From an archaeon (GTDB lineage Archaea > Nanobdellota > Nanobdellia > Woesearchaeales > GW2011-AR4): a stretch of DNA of 56,427 bases. The position numbers were made by a program, and so were the translations under genes. The stretch is taken from NCBI GenBank assembly GCA_002688925.1, contig NZEC01000015.1, positions 1 through 56,427 on the forward strand. The letters are read 5' to 3'. The stretch's first letter is position 1. Each line of letters begins with the position of its first letter. The notes under the pieces were generated by a model. That model searched no databases. It saw only the letters and a list, made by a program, of their open reading frames with translations, and was not told the DNA's origin. Below, in pieces: positions 30,803 to 39,970 of the stretch.

Positions 30803-33025
30803 ATGGCTAGTATCCAAAACTTCACTCCAAGGCTGTATCAGGAAACGATAATGGCTTCCTGCGCTAAAAGTAATTGTCTGATTATACTTCCTACTGGCCT
30901 TGGAAAGACTAAAACTGCTATTTTAGCTGCTGCCCAGAGATTGAATTCTTACCCAAAATCAAAGATATTGTTTTTGACTGTTACCAAGCCGTTAGCTGAA
31001 CAGATATGCAATGAAGTTAAAGAGTGCATTGATATTGATGAGGGCAAGATAGTCTTGTTTACCGGAACTGTAAGCCCTAAAAAAAGAGAAGAGTTGTGGA
31101 AAAATGCAGTTGTTATAGTGAGCACGCCGCAATGTGTTGAGAATGACATAATAAATAACAGGATTAATCTAGAAGAGGTATCTTTAATCATTGCGGATGA
31201 AGCGCATAATGCTGTGAAGAATTATTCTTATACCTGGGTTACAAAGCAGTACCATAAAAAATCTAAATATCCTAGAATAATTGGATTGACAGCGAGTCCT
31301 GGCTCTGATCTTGAAAAAATACAGGAAGTCTGCAAGAACCTGTATATTGAAGAGATTGAGATAAGGACTGACAATGACCCTGATGTAAAGCCTTATGTGC
31401 ATGAGATTGACATTAAGTGGATTGAAGTTGAATTATCTCCAATGTTTCTGGAGATAAAAAAATATCTGCAGGGCTTTTTGAATGACAGGCTTGAAAAATT
31501 AAAAAAATGGGGAGTTTTGAGAAGAACTGACTTAAAATATGTCAGCAAAACAGATTTATTAAGGCTGCAGGCAGAGTTAAGAGGAAAGGCTTCAAGCTCT
31601 GGAAAGAATTTTGTTATATGGACTGCTATTTCAGTCCTGGCTGAGATCATGAAAGTTTCGCATGGGCTTGAGCTTTTAGAGACACAAGGGGTAATTCCAT
31701 TGTACAGGTACATGGAAAGGCTGCAGCAGGATTCTGCAAATACAAAAGTCAAGGCAGTCAAAAATATTGTCAAGGACTTAAATTTCAGGTCTGCTTTTAT
31801 CAAGACTGCAAAATTATATGAGGGAAGTGTGGAGCATCCAAAGCTTATTGAGCTACAGAAAATTATTGAGAAGGAAATAAAAGAAAAAGACAAAAAGATA
31901 ATTGTATTCAATCAATACAGGGACAGCGCAAATGATATTGTTAGTAAATTAAACAAGATTGAGGATGTCAATGCAAAGCTGTTTGTTGGGCAATTGAAGA
32001 AAGGTGAGACTGGATTGAGCCAGAAAGAGCAGAAAGCAGTTTTAGATGATTTTAGGGAAGGTATGTTTAATATTTTGGTTGCAACTTCAATTGCTGAGCA
32101 GGGGCTTGATATTCCTGCAGTTGATACTGTTATTTTCTTCGAGCCAATACCTTCAGCAATAAGGCAGATTCAAAGAAGAGGCAGGACAGGCAGGCATGGA
32201 GAAGGAAAGGTTATTGTTTTAATGACAAAAAATACTATGGATGAAGGGTATAGATGGTCTGCCCACCATAAAGAAAAAAGAATGTACAGGAATTTAGAGA
32301 GTCTAAAAAGCAAGATGGGATTTTTTTTGAATTCCAATAAAGATGAAAAAATAACTAAATTTGTGAAAGAGGATAAGATAAAGATTTTTGCTGATTTTCG
32401 TGAAAAAGGATCTGGAGTTATAAAAGAGCTCATAGAACAGGATGTTGAGATAAAATTAGAGGCTCTGCCAAATGCAGATTATATCTTAAGCTCAAGAGTT
32501 GGAGTTGAGGTAAAAACAACAGAGGATTTTGTCCAGAGCATAATTGACGGAAGATTATTGCAGCAGATAAAAAATCTGAGGAATAATTTTGAGAAGCCTT
32601 TGCTGATTATTGAAGGCACTGAAGATATTTACTCTATAAGGAATGTGCATGCAAATGCTATAAGGGGAATGTTAGCTGCAATTGCTATAAGTTATGGCAT
32701 CCCATTATTATATACTAAGAATTTCAAAGATACTGCTTTGTTGCTTAATGTAATAGCAAAAAGGGAGCAGGATGGAACCGGAAAAGATTTTTCACTACAT
32801 CCACAGAAAAAAGCCTTTAGTATAAAGGAGCAGCAGGAATATATTGTAAGTGCATTGCCTGGAGTTGGCATGGCATTGGCACGGCCTTTGCTCAAGCACT
32901 TTAAGAGTGTTAAAAACGTGATTAATGCCGAGCAAAAAGAACTAGAGAAAGTGGAGAAAATCGGCAAGAAAAAAGCTGAAAGAATAAAGGAGATTTTGGA
33001 TAGGGAGTATCAGACATTAGATTAG
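30803..33025 (+). CDS. hef: Hef/FANCM-like helicase with ERCC4-type nuclease domain
   Basis: The protein has 740 residues. A superfamily 2 helicase core comes first: Walker A LPTGLGKTKTAI (around 28), DEAH box ADEAHNAV (around 131), TASPGS, and motif VI QRRGRTGRHGEGK (around 455). An ERCC4 nuclease domain follows (about 525-660; IFADFREKGSGVIKELIE, VEVKTTEDFVQSIIDGRLL, FEKPLLIIEGTED), then a helix-hairpin-helix pair (LPGVGMALARPLLKHF, VEKIGKKKAERIKEIL). Hef processes stalled forks and branched DNA. The usual nuclease core ERK is EVK here and GDY is ADY, so cleavage may be altered. Confidence 0.93.
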   Translation: MASIQNFTPRLYQETIMASCAKSNCLIILPTGLGKTKTAILAAAQRLNSYPKSKILFLTVTKPLAEQICNEVKECIDIDEGKIVLFTGTVSPKKREELWKNAVVIVSTPQCVENDIINNRINLEEVSLIIADEAHNAVKNYSYTWVTKQYHKKSKYPRIIGLTASPGSDLEKIQEVCKNLYIEEIEIRTDNDPDVKPYVHEIDIKWIEVELSPMFLEIKKYLQGFLNDRLEKLKKWGVLRRTDLKYVSKTDLLRLQAELRGKASSSGKNFVIWTAISVLAEIMKVSHGLELLETQGVIPLYRYMERLQQDSANTKVKAVKNIVKDLNFRSAFIKTAKLYEGSVEHPKLIELQKIIEKEIKEKDKKIIVFNQYRDSANDIVSKLNKIEDVNAKLFVGQLKKGETGLSQKEQKAVLDDFREGMFNILVATSIAEQGLDIPAVDTVIFFEPIPSAIRQIQRRGRTGRHGEGKVIVLMTKNTMDEGYRWSAHHKEKRMYRNLESLKSKMGFFLNSNKDEKITKFVKEDKIKIFADFREKGSGVIKELIEQDVEIKLEALPNADYILSSRVGVEVKTTEDFVQSIIDGRLLQQIKNLRNNFEKPLLIIEGTEDIYSIRNVHANAIRGMLAAIAISYGIPLLYTKNFKDTALLLNVIAKREQDGTGKDFSLHPQKKAFSIKEQQEYIVSALPGVGMALARPLLKHFKSVKNVINAEQKELEKVEKIGKKKAERIKEILDREYQTLD

Positions 33026-33033
33026 GGAAAAAA

Positions 33034-33876
33034 TCAAAACTTCATATTTCTTAATTTTTGTATTCTTAGGTTCATTGGAGGATGAGTAGATAATAATTTT
33101 AAAAAAGCCCCTCCGCGCAATGGAGAAACTATAAACATATGCGCTGTTGCCTGATTGACATTTCTCATTGGGTGGTTTTTTGCTCCTGCTTCTAATTTTT
33201 CCAGTGCACTTGCTAATCCTGATGAGCTTTGCATTATCCTGGCTCCTGTTGCATCTGCAAGATATTCCCTGCTTCTGGAAATTGCTAATTGTATGATTGT
33301 TGCTACAAGTGGAGTTATAATTGCCAGAACTAAAAGACTGACTATATTGCCGCTATCCCTGCCTCTGCCGCCAAATATAGCTGCCCATCTAGCCATGAAT
33401 GCAACATAGGAGATAACTCCTGCTATTGTTGCTGCAATAGATGAGATTAGGATATCCCTATTTCCGACATGAGCGATTTCATGGGCCATTACTCCTTTTA
33501 ATTCATCATCATTTAAAGCTCTAAGAATTCCTGCAGTGGCTGCTACAGCTGCATGTTTTGGATTTCTTCCAGTTGCAAAGGCATTCAATCCATCACTCGG
33601 AAGAATATAAACCTTAGGCATAGGTATCTTGGATTTTTCAGAAACTTCTTTTACAATCTTGTATAGTCTCGGGTTTTCAGATTCATTAATTTGTTTAGCA
33701 CGATACATCCTCAAAACAATCTTATCAGAAAACCAGTAACTGCCTAAATTCATTATAATTGCAAATATTAATGCGAATGTGAGTCCGGAAGCACCTCCAA
33801 CTAGTTGGCCTACAAATAATAATACTCCTGTTAATGCTCCCAATAATACTACTGTTTTTAATTGATTTACAACCAT
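33034..33876 (-). CDS. htpX: HtpX-type membrane zinc metalloprotease (M48)
   Basis: The protein has 280 residues. Membrane segments lie at about 8-45 and 140-190. The zinc motif is MAHEIAHVGNRD (around 129-140) and the third ligand Glu is in SREYLADATGARI (around 210). HtpX degrades misfolded membrane proteins. The gene converges on hef with eight bases between. It lies near another membrane protease homologue (M50). Confidence 0.93.
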   Translation of the reverse strand: MVVNQLKTVVLLGALTGVLLFVGQLVGGASGLTFALIFAIIMNLGSYWFSDKIVLRMYRAKQINESENPRLYKIVKEVSEKSKIPMPKVYILPSDGLNAFATGRNPKHAAVAATAGILRALNDDELKGVMAHEIAHVGNRDILISSIAATIAGVISYVAFMARWAAIFGGRGRDSGNIVSLLVLAIITPLVATIIQLAISRSREYLADATGARIMQSSSGLASALEKLEAGAKNHPMRNVNQATAHMFIVSPLRGGAFLKLLSTHPPMNLRIQKLRNMKF

Positions 33877-34056
33877 AAAACCACCTTAATAATAAGAAAA
33901 GTATTGTTTTCTATTATAAAAACTTAATGTTTAAGTTTAATATTGATTTTGAAATTGGTGATTTGATGTTGTTATTGTAGATAATTTATTTCACTACTCT
34001 TAAATAATATATTTTTAGTAAAGTTTATAAATCCATAAGTATTTTTGATTAAAATC

Positions 34057-34533
34057 ATGAAATCTGATGCATATGTTAATAAATCTGGTAAAGATAAAAT
34101 ACTAGTGGATATTGTTGGAAAGAGTGATATTAAAAATGAAATTCATAGACAATATGGTGATTTAGTGCATGAATGTAAAATTAAGGGAATGCCAAGATAT
34201 GAAGACAGAGAAATAAGTTATAGTGATAAAATTCTTCACAGAAAAATTAATGGCACAATTGATTTTATATTTAATGATGAAAAAGTTAGAATTTCTAAAG
34301 AAGATTTTGGTTCTCGCGAATTTCATGGCGATATGAATAAACTTACTCACAAAGTTAGATATTTAGTTGAGCCATATGATGAAAAAAATATTAATGGTTA
34401 TATAAGAGTAAAAACTACAGATAATGATGAAAAAATTACTTTAAAAGTATTTGACATGCTTAGAGGTGATAAATCAAAATTACCAGCTGAGGTTAATGAG
34501 ATTATAGATAGAATAAATTCTATTAAAGTATAA
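34057..34533 (+). CDS. hypothetical protein, AT-rich
   Basis: The protein has 158 residues from ATG 34057, after a TATA box GTTTATAAATCC 25-35 bases upstream. It is soluble and rich in Lys, Asp and Ile. No domain is recognised; the middle contains repeated short beta segments (EISYSDKILHRKINGTIDFIF, GYIRVKTTDNDEKITLKVF). Base composition is more AT-rich than the genes around it, which may mean recent acquisition or weak selection. Confidence concerns coding status only. Confidence 0.7.
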   Translation: MKSDAYVNKSGKDKILVDIVGKSDIKNEIHRQYGDLVHECKIKGMPRYEDREISYSDKILHRKINGTIDFIFNDEKVRISKEDFGSREFHGDMNKLTHKVRYLVEPYDEKNINGYIRVKTTDNDEKITLKVFDMLRGDKSKLPAEVNEIIDRINSIKV

Positions 34534-34611
34534 TAAGTTTAGAAAATATGGAGTATTATGATTTTACTTTTTCTCGCAATAATTAAATAGAGTAAATGTT
34601 TCCCTCTTTTT

Positions 34612-35967
34612 ATGATTCCGTTAAATGTAACCTTAAGCCATTACAAAAGAAGAGACATCCAGGAAGAGATGATTCTAGCTGCCAAAAACAGGGAAGTTGC
34701 AGTTAGGTTCAATGATAGGTTTGGCTCGAGGCCTGATGTGCTAAATAATCCTGCTGATATTCTGGAATTGGCAAAGCAAAAAGCGACTTCTTTTCACGTG
34801 TCAGAAGAGATCTGGAGCAATCCCCTGCAATTGAGTCCCAATATGAAGAAGAATGATATAAATTCATTAAGGGTTGGATGGGATTTAGTTCTGGATATAG
34901 ATTGCAGCTTTTTTGAATATTCCAGGATTGCAGCAGATTTAGTTATAAAAGCATTAAGGTTCAATGACGTTAAGTCTATTTCATGCAAGTTTTCAGGCAA
35001 CAAGGGCTTTCATATTGGGATTCCTTTTGAGGCTTTTCCTAAAACAATAGGAAATGAGAAAACAAGCAGCATGTTTCCTGATGCTGCAAGAAAGGTTGCA
35101 TTTTACATAACTGAGCTGATAAAAAGGCAATTAGGGAAGAAAATCATGGAATTAGAAGGGGATTTTTCAAAAGTAGCAGAGAAAACTAAGGTTGATTCAA
35201 AAAAAATAATCTATTATGAAAAAAATGAGTTTAATGACAGGATTGCAGCGTTAAATGCAGAGCCGTTCCTCAATATAGACACTATTCTTATCTCATCAAG
35301 GCATCTTTTTAGGATGGCGTATTCTCTTCATGAAAAATCCGGATTAGTTTCAGTTCCATTAGACCCTGATAAGGTTATGGACTTTGAAAAAGCTCATGCT
35401 GAGCCGAAAAATCTTAAAATTTCAAAATTCAGGTTTTTGGACAGTGAGAATATTGTTAAAGGAAATGCTTCCAAGTTATTAATGCAGGCGCTTGATTTTT
35501 CTTCTGTCAAGGAGCAGGAAGTTAGAGTGGAGCCAAGAAAAGATTTTGAGATAAAAGACGCTATGCCTGAAGATTTTTTTCCACCTTGCATTAAATTGAT
35601 AAGTAATGGTTTGAATGACGGAAGAAAAAGAGCTTTGTTTATTTTGGTTAACTTTTTAACAAGCGTTGGGTGGGATTATGAGCAGATTGAGGTTTACCTC
35701 AGAAAATGGAATAAGAAAAATTTAGAGTCATTGAGGGAAAACCTTTTGGTTGGGCAGGTAAGATACCATAAATCCCAAAAAAAGAAGATATTGCCACCTA
35801 ATTGCAATAATAATATGTATTATGTTGATTTAGGGGTTTGTAAAAAAGACAATCTCTGCCTGAAGATAAAAAATCCTGTAAGCTATGCTATAAGGAAAAC
35901 ATTTTATCTGAATAAAGAGGCTGGGAAGATGCAGAAAAAAGAAGCTAAGGGAAAGAAAAGAGAGTAA
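34612..35967 (+). CDS. priS: fused DNA primase, PriS catalytic domain plus PriL iron-sulfur domain
   Basis: Residues 1-300 are the catalytic small subunit: metal Asp pair D95-I-D97 (VLDIDCSFF), SGNKGFH (128-134) with the conserved His, and the third motif ISSRHLFRMAYSLHEKSG (around 228-245). Residues 320-430 match the C-terminal iron-sulfur domain of the large subunit PriL: DFFPPC326, ILPPNC398, GVC410, NLC416, followed by IKNPVSYAIRK. A separate PriL N-terminal part is missing. The single-chain layout is known from Nanoarchaeum. It makes RNA or DNA primers for replication. The end is Lys-rich. Confidence 0.92.
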   Translation: MIPLNVTLSHYKRRDIQEEMILAAKNREVAVRFNDRFGSRPDVLNNPADILELAKQKATSFHVSEEIWSNPLQLSPNMKKNDINSLRVGWDLVLDIDCSFFEYSRIAADLVIKALRFNDVKSISCKFSGNKGFHIGIPFEAFPKTIGNEKTSSMFPDAARKVAFYITELIKRQLGKKIMELEGDFSKVAEKTKVDSKKIIYYEKNEFNDRIAALNAEPFLNIDTILISSRHLFRMAYSLHEKSGLVSVPLDPDKVMDFEKAHAEPKNLKISKFRFLDSENIVKGNASKLLMQALDFSSVKEQEVRVEPRKDFEIKDAMPEDFFPPCIKLISNGLNDGRKRALFILVNFLTSVGWDYEQIEVYLRKWNKKNLESLRENLLVGQVRYHKSQKKKILPPNCNNNMYYVDLGVCKKDNLCLKIKNPVSYAIRKTFYLNKEAGKMQKKEAKGKKRE

Positions 35968-36048
35968 TAAAGGGGAAAGAAAAGGCTGTTAAGAAATAGG
36001 AAAGTTATTCGTTATTCTGGCTGAATTTTAAGGGATTCCATAGCAACC

Positions 36049-36058
36049 TTTATAAATA
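36049..36058 (+). promoter_or_regulatory. TATA box of the ribosomal protein operon
   Basis: TTTATAAATA at 36049-36058 is the strongest promoter-like match upstream of L3. The transcript would start near 36081 and carry a leader of about 160 bases before the ATG at 36242. Confidence 0.6.
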
Positions 36059-36079
36059 CCCATTTGTTTCCAGATACTT

Positions 36080-36241
36080 CCTTCGGGATAAAGACAGCCT
36101 GAAAAGATGTCCTTTTCAGTACAGTTCGATAAAAGACTGGTTTCTATAAAAGGACTTCAATAAAAGGCTATTTTTGATTGCTAAAACAAACCAGATATTT
36201 GTATCTGTCCGTGTTTGAGGTGATTACCGCAAAAAACAAAG
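36080..36241 (+). promoter_or_regulatory. long leader of the ribosomal operon with two hairpins
   Basis: The leader contains a hairpin of 8 base pairs (CTGAAAAG 36099-36106 with CTTTTCAG 36112-36119, loop ATGTC) and one of 6 base pairs (CAGATA 36192-36197, loop TTTG, TATCTG 36202-36207). Between them three near repeats of ATAAAAG(G)ACT/GCT occur. Such a leader could bind a ribosomal protein to control translation, but no known motif is recognised. The start codon region has GAGGTGA. Confidence 0.45.
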
Positions 36242-37219
36242 ATGCCAACAATAAGAAGACCAAGAAAAGGAAGTTTGCAGTTTTGGCCGAGAAGAAGGTC
36301 AAAGAGAGTTTTTGCTAGAGTGCGGTCCTGGACAAAGATAAAAGATGCTAAGCCTTTGGGATTTGCGGGCTATAAGGTTGGCATGACTCATCTGATAATT
36401 ACCGATGATAGGAAGACTTCAACGACAAAAGGAATGGGGATTTTTTGTCCTGCCACAATCATTGAATGTCCCCCATTAAAAACTGCTTCTATAAAATTTT
36501 ACAAAAACACAACAAACGGCCTTAAGGTTGCTTCTGAAACGCTTGCTGAAAATCTTGATAAAGAGCTTGGCAAGAAGATAGCAATTCCAAAGAAATCCGA
36601 TAAAAAGAAAGATGAAAAAGAGAAAGATTTTGATTTTATAAGATTACTTGTTTATACTCAGCCAAAATTAACAGGCATCGGCAAGAAGAAGCCAGAGCTT
36701 TTTGAAATTGGGCTAGGAGGAAATAAAGAAGATCAAGTAAAGTATGCAAACGAAAAGCTTGGAAAAGAAATAATAATTTCTGAGGTGTTTAAAGAAGGGC
36801 AGCAGCTTGATGTGCATGCTGTTACCAAGGGAAAAGGAATGCAGGGTCCTGTTAAGAGGTTTGGTATCTCTTTGAAGAACCATAAGTCTGAGAAGGGCAG
36901 GAGAACTCCCGGAAGCCTGGGTGGATGGATAGCCCAGGGCCATATAATGTGGAGGAATGCAAAGGCCGGAAAGATGGGATACCACCCAAGGACAGAATAT
37001 AATAAATGGCTTTTGAAAATAGGGGAAGGAAAAGATGTAAATGTAAAAGGAGGATTGAAGCATTATGGTGTTGTTAAAAACACATACATTCTTGTCAAAG
37101 GATCTATCATAGGAACTGAAAAAAGGCTGATAAGGATAAATGAGCCTTCAAGGCCAAATAAAATTTTGCCAAATACAGCTCCAACAATACAAAATATAAA
37201 TTTAGTAAAGGCTGCTTAA
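36242..37219 (+). CDS. rpl3: 50S ribosomal protein L3
   Basis: uL3 organises the peptidyl transferase region. It has 325 residues with archaeal features: MPTIRRPRKGSLQFWPRRRS at the start, FAGYKVGMTHL, and GPVKRFGISLKNHKSEKGRRTPG, WHPRTEYNKW-like YHPRTEYNKWLLKIG. It opens the operon. Confidence 0.96.
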   Translation: MPTIRRPRKGSLQFWPRRRSKRVFARVRSWTKIKDAKPLGFAGYKVGMTHLIITDDRKTSTTKGMGIFCPATIIECPPLKTASIKFYKNTTNGLKVASETLAENLDKELGKKIAIPKKSDKKKDEKEKDFDFIRLLVYTQPKLTGIGKKKPELFEIGLGGNKEDQVKYANEKLGKEIIISEVFKEGQQLDVHAVTKGKGMQGPVKRFGISLKNHKSEKGRRTPGSLGGWIAQGHIMWRNAKAGKMGYHPRTEYNKWLLKIGEGKDVNVKGGLKHYGVVKNTYILVKGSIIGTEKRLIRINEPSRPNKILPNTAPTIQNINLVKAA

Positions 37220-37220
37220 A

Positions 37221-38027
37221 ATGAAATTAAATATTTTAGACACTTCAAAAAATAAAGTAGGGGAAATAAACCTGCCTAAACAGTTTGATGAAAGCGTAAG
37301 GCCGGATTTAGTTAAGAGGGCAGTGCTTGCAATTCAGAGCGATAAAAGGCAGCCTTATGGCGCGATGAAAAAAGCAGGGATGAGGGCATCTGCAAATCTT
37401 TCAAAAAGAAGGAAAAAATATAGGGGAATGTACGGTTTTGGAATATCAAGGACACCAAGAAAAATTTTAAGCAGAAGAGGGACAAGAATGCACTGGGTTG
37501 GTGCAATTTCGCCCAATACTGTCAGCGGAAGAAAAGCACATCCTCCAAAAGCAGAAAAAACACTTCATAAAAAAATCAACAAAAAAGAAAGAAGAAAAGC
37601 CATTAGAATATGTATAGCGGCTACTGTTATTAATGATTTAGTAAAAGACAGGGGGCATGCAATACCTGAAAGCTATCCTTTTGCCCTGGACAAAAAATTT
37701 GAAGACATAAGCAAGACAAAAGATGTAGTGGCAGTTTTAAAGGGATTTGGGCTTGAAAAAGAATTAAACAGAACTAGTAAAAAAACAGTTAGGGCAGGAA
37801 AAGGCAAAGCAAGAGGAAGGAAATACAAGGCAAAAAAAGGGCCTTTAATAGTTGTTTCGAAAAAATGCAGCATAGTAAAGGCTGCGGGCAATGTACCTGG
37901 AATTGATGTTGCTGACGTTAAATCACTAAATGCTGAGCTGCTTGCTCCGGGAGCAGTTCTGGGAAGATTGACCTTATGGACAAAATCGGCAATTGAAGCG
38001 CTGACAGAAAAAAAATTGTTTGAATGA
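37221..38027 (+). CDS. rpl4: 50S ribosomal protein L4
   Basis: uL4 has 268 residues with archaeal features: VRPDLVKRAVLAIQSDKRQPYG, RTPRKILSRRGTRMHWVG, and GKARGRKYKAKKGPLIVV. It follows L3 with one base between. Its long loop reaches the exit tunnel. Bacterial L4 controls its operon by binding the leader, so L4 is one candidate ligand for the leader upstream. Confidence 0.95.
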   Translation: MKLNILDTSKNKVGEINLPKQFDESVRPDLVKRAVLAIQSDKRQPYGAMKKAGMRASANLSKRRKKYRGMYGFGISRTPRKILSRRGTRMHWVGAISPNTVSGRKAHPPKAEKTLHKKINKKERRKAIRICIAATVINDLVKDRGHAIPESYPFALDKKFEDISKTKDVVAVLKGFGLEKELNRTSKKTVRAGKGKARGRKYKAKKGPLIVVSKKCSIVKAAGNVPGIDVADVKSLNAELLAPGAVLGRLTLWTKSAIEALTEKKLFE

Positions 38028-38287
38028 AAATGGACCCATATAAAATTGTTAAATATCCGTTATCAACGGAAAAGTCAATAAGGCTTATGGAGAGCCAGAA
38101 CAAATTAGTATTCATAGTAGATATAGATGCTGATAAGAAAATGGTAAGAAGCGCAATAGAAAAGATGTTCAAGGTTAAAGTTGAAAATGTAAAGGTGCAT
38201 GTGCAAAAAGGAAAGAAAAGAGCTTATATTAAATTTTCAGACAATAATCCGGCTATTGATATAGCAACCCAGCTAGGGCTAATGTAG
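38024..38287 (+). CDS. rpl23: 50S ribosomal protein L23
   Basis: uL23 has 87 residues; KIVKYPLSTEKSIRLMESQNKL and VENVKVHVQKGKKRAYIKF are the family signature. It sits at the exit tunnel and docks signal recognition particle. The start overlaps the end of L4 by four bases (ATGA), so the two are coupled. Confidence 0.94.
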   Translation: MKMDPYKIVKYPLSTEKSIRLMESQNKLVFIVDIDADKKMVRSAIEKMFKVKVENVKVHVQKGKKRAYIKFSDNNPAIDIATQLGLM

Positions 38288-38295
38288 GTGAAAAA

Positions 38296-39012
38296 ATGGG
38301 AAAAAACTTGATACAACAGGCAAGAGGAAAAGGAAGCCCAAGATACAGGGCGCCAAGTTTTAGGTACAAAGGACAAAGCAAATACGCAAAATATGAAAAA
38401 TCAGGCCTTACTGGAAAAATAACTGACTTAATACACTGCCAGGGGCATAGCAGCCCTCTTGCGCAGATAAGATATGATAATGGCAGCACTATATTGATGC
38501 ATGCGCCTGAAGGAGTAAAAATTGGAGATAATGTGGAGATGGGAGATAATATTGATGCTAAAAAAGGCAATGTAATGCCGTTAAAAAATATACCTGAAGG
38601 CATGGCTATCTATAATATTGAGCTGTTTCCTGGAGACGGAGGAAAATTTGTCAGGGCTTCTGGTGGTTTTGCAAAAATAGTCACAAAGATGCAGAATATG
38701 ATTGTAGTGGAGCTTCCATCCTCAAAAAGAAAGAAATTTTTGCCTGACTGCAGGGCTACAATAGGGGTTATTGCAGGTTCAGGAAGAAAAGAAAAGCCAT
38801 TTTTAAAAGCCGGGACAAGGTATTATGCTATGAAAGCTAAAAATAAGTTATGGCCTCAGGTTTCCGGAACATCAATGAACTCTGTTGACCATCCTTTTGG
38901 AGGTTCAAGTTCAGCAGTAAAAGGTGGCCCAACAGTGGCTTCAAGAAACGCTCCTCCTGGGGCTAAAGTGGGAAAAATTTCCCCTAATAGAACGGGGAGA
39001 AAGAAAAGATAA
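38296..39012 (+). CDS. rpl2: 50S ribosomal protein L2
   Basis: uL2 has 238 residues, beginning MGKNLIQQARGKGSP and containing GTSMNSVDHPFGG with the conserved Asp-His pair important for subunit joining, then ASRNAPPGAKVG and the basic end. The GGTGAAAAA just before the ATG is a good binding site. Confidence 0.95.
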   Translation: MGKNLIQQARGKGSPRYRAPSFRYKGQSKYAKYEKSGLTGKITDLIHCQGHSSPLAQIRYDNGSTILMHAPEGVKIGDNVEMGDNIDAKKGNVMPLKNIPEGMAIYNIELFPGDGGKFVRASGGFAKIVTKMQNMIVVELPSSKRKKFLPDCRATIGVIAGSGRKEKPFLKAGTRYYAMKAKNKLWPQVSGTSMNSVDHPFGGSSSAVKGGPTVASRNAPPGAKVGKISPNRTGRKKR

Positions 39013-39018
39013 TGAAAA

Positions 39019-39402
39019 ATGGCTAAGAAAGAATTTGTTTTTCGCGGTAAAAGTCTAGAAGAGTTGAAAGGCTTAAGCTTAAACGAGCTTGCAAGCTTGC
39101 TGCCTGCAAGACAAAGAAGGACATTGAAACGAGAACTTGGTGAGCAGCATAAAATTTTGCTTAAAAAAATAAAAAACAATGAAGCTAATATTGAGACTCA
39201 CTGCAGAGACATGATAATATTACCGGAGATGGTTGGAAAGACAATAAAAGTGCACAATGGCAAGACATTTTTGCCAGTTTCCATAGTTGGAGATATGATC
39301 GGGCATTATCTTGGGGAGTTTGTTTTGACAAGAAACAGAGTCCAGCATTCAGCTCCGGGAATAGGAGCTACAAAATCCAGCGGAGCATTATCAGTCAAAT
39401 AA
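39019..39402 (+). CDS. rps19: 30S ribosomal protein S19
   Basis: uS19 has 127 residues: [19 protein letters not shown], then [39 protein letters not shown]-type archaeal core ([22 protein letters not shown]). It sits in the head of the small subunit near the A site. Confidence 0.94.
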   Translation: MAKKEFVFRGKSLEELKGLSLNELASLLPARQRRTLKRELGEQHKILLKKIKNNEANIETHCRDMIILPEMVGKTIKVHNGKTFLPVSIVGDMIGHYLGEFVLTRNRVQHSAPGIGATKSSGALSVK

Positions 39403-39418
39403 ACAAAGTAAGGTTAAG

Positions 39419-39970
39419 ATGGGACACAAATATTCATTAAAAGATTACAATAAAGAGAACATGGCCAGGGCTATTGGAGTGTCTTTGCCGATTTCATCTA
39501 AACAGAGTATAGAGATATGCAATTTTATAAGGGAGAAAGATGTTAATTTTGCCAAAAAATTTTTGGATGAAGTTATTAAAGATAAAAAAGCCGTGCCATT
39601 TAAAAGATTTAATGCTGATGTTGGCCATAAAAAAGGAATGGCAGCTGGAAGGTATCCTAAAAAAGCATCAATGGAGTTTTTGAGCCTGCTAAACCAGGTT
39701 GAGGCCAATGCACAATTTAAGGGATTGAATACAGCCAATTTGATTATTGCGCATATAAACTCGAATAAAGCTGCAAAAACTGCACGATATGGAAGGCAAA
39801 GAAGCAGGAACGCAAAAAGGACAAATGTGGAAATTGTAGTTTTGGAAAAAGCTGAAAGCAAGCCAGATGCAAAGAAAAAGGCAGTGAAAAAAGAAACTGC
39901 TGCAAAAAAAACTAAAGAAAGTGCTAACGAGAAAAGCAAGGGTTCAAACCCTGGCAACGATAAAAAATGA
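39419..39970 (+). CDS. rpl22: 50S ribosomal protein L22
   Basis: uL22 has 183 residues: YSLKDYNKENMARAIGVSLPIS at the start, then VPFKRFNADVGHKKGMAAGRYPKKAS and NAKRTNVEIVVLEKA. The last 35 residues are a Lys/Glu/Ala-rich low-complexity tail not needed for the fold. Confidence 0.94.
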   Translation: MGHKYSLKDYNKENMARAIGVSLPISSKQSIEICNFIREKDVNFAKKFLDEVIKDKKAVPFKRFNADVGHKKGMAAGRYPKKASMEFLSLLNQVEANAQFKGLNTANLIIAHINSNKAAKTARYGRQRSRNAKRTNVEIVVLEKAESKPDAKKKAVKKETAAKKTKESANEKSKGSNPGNDKK

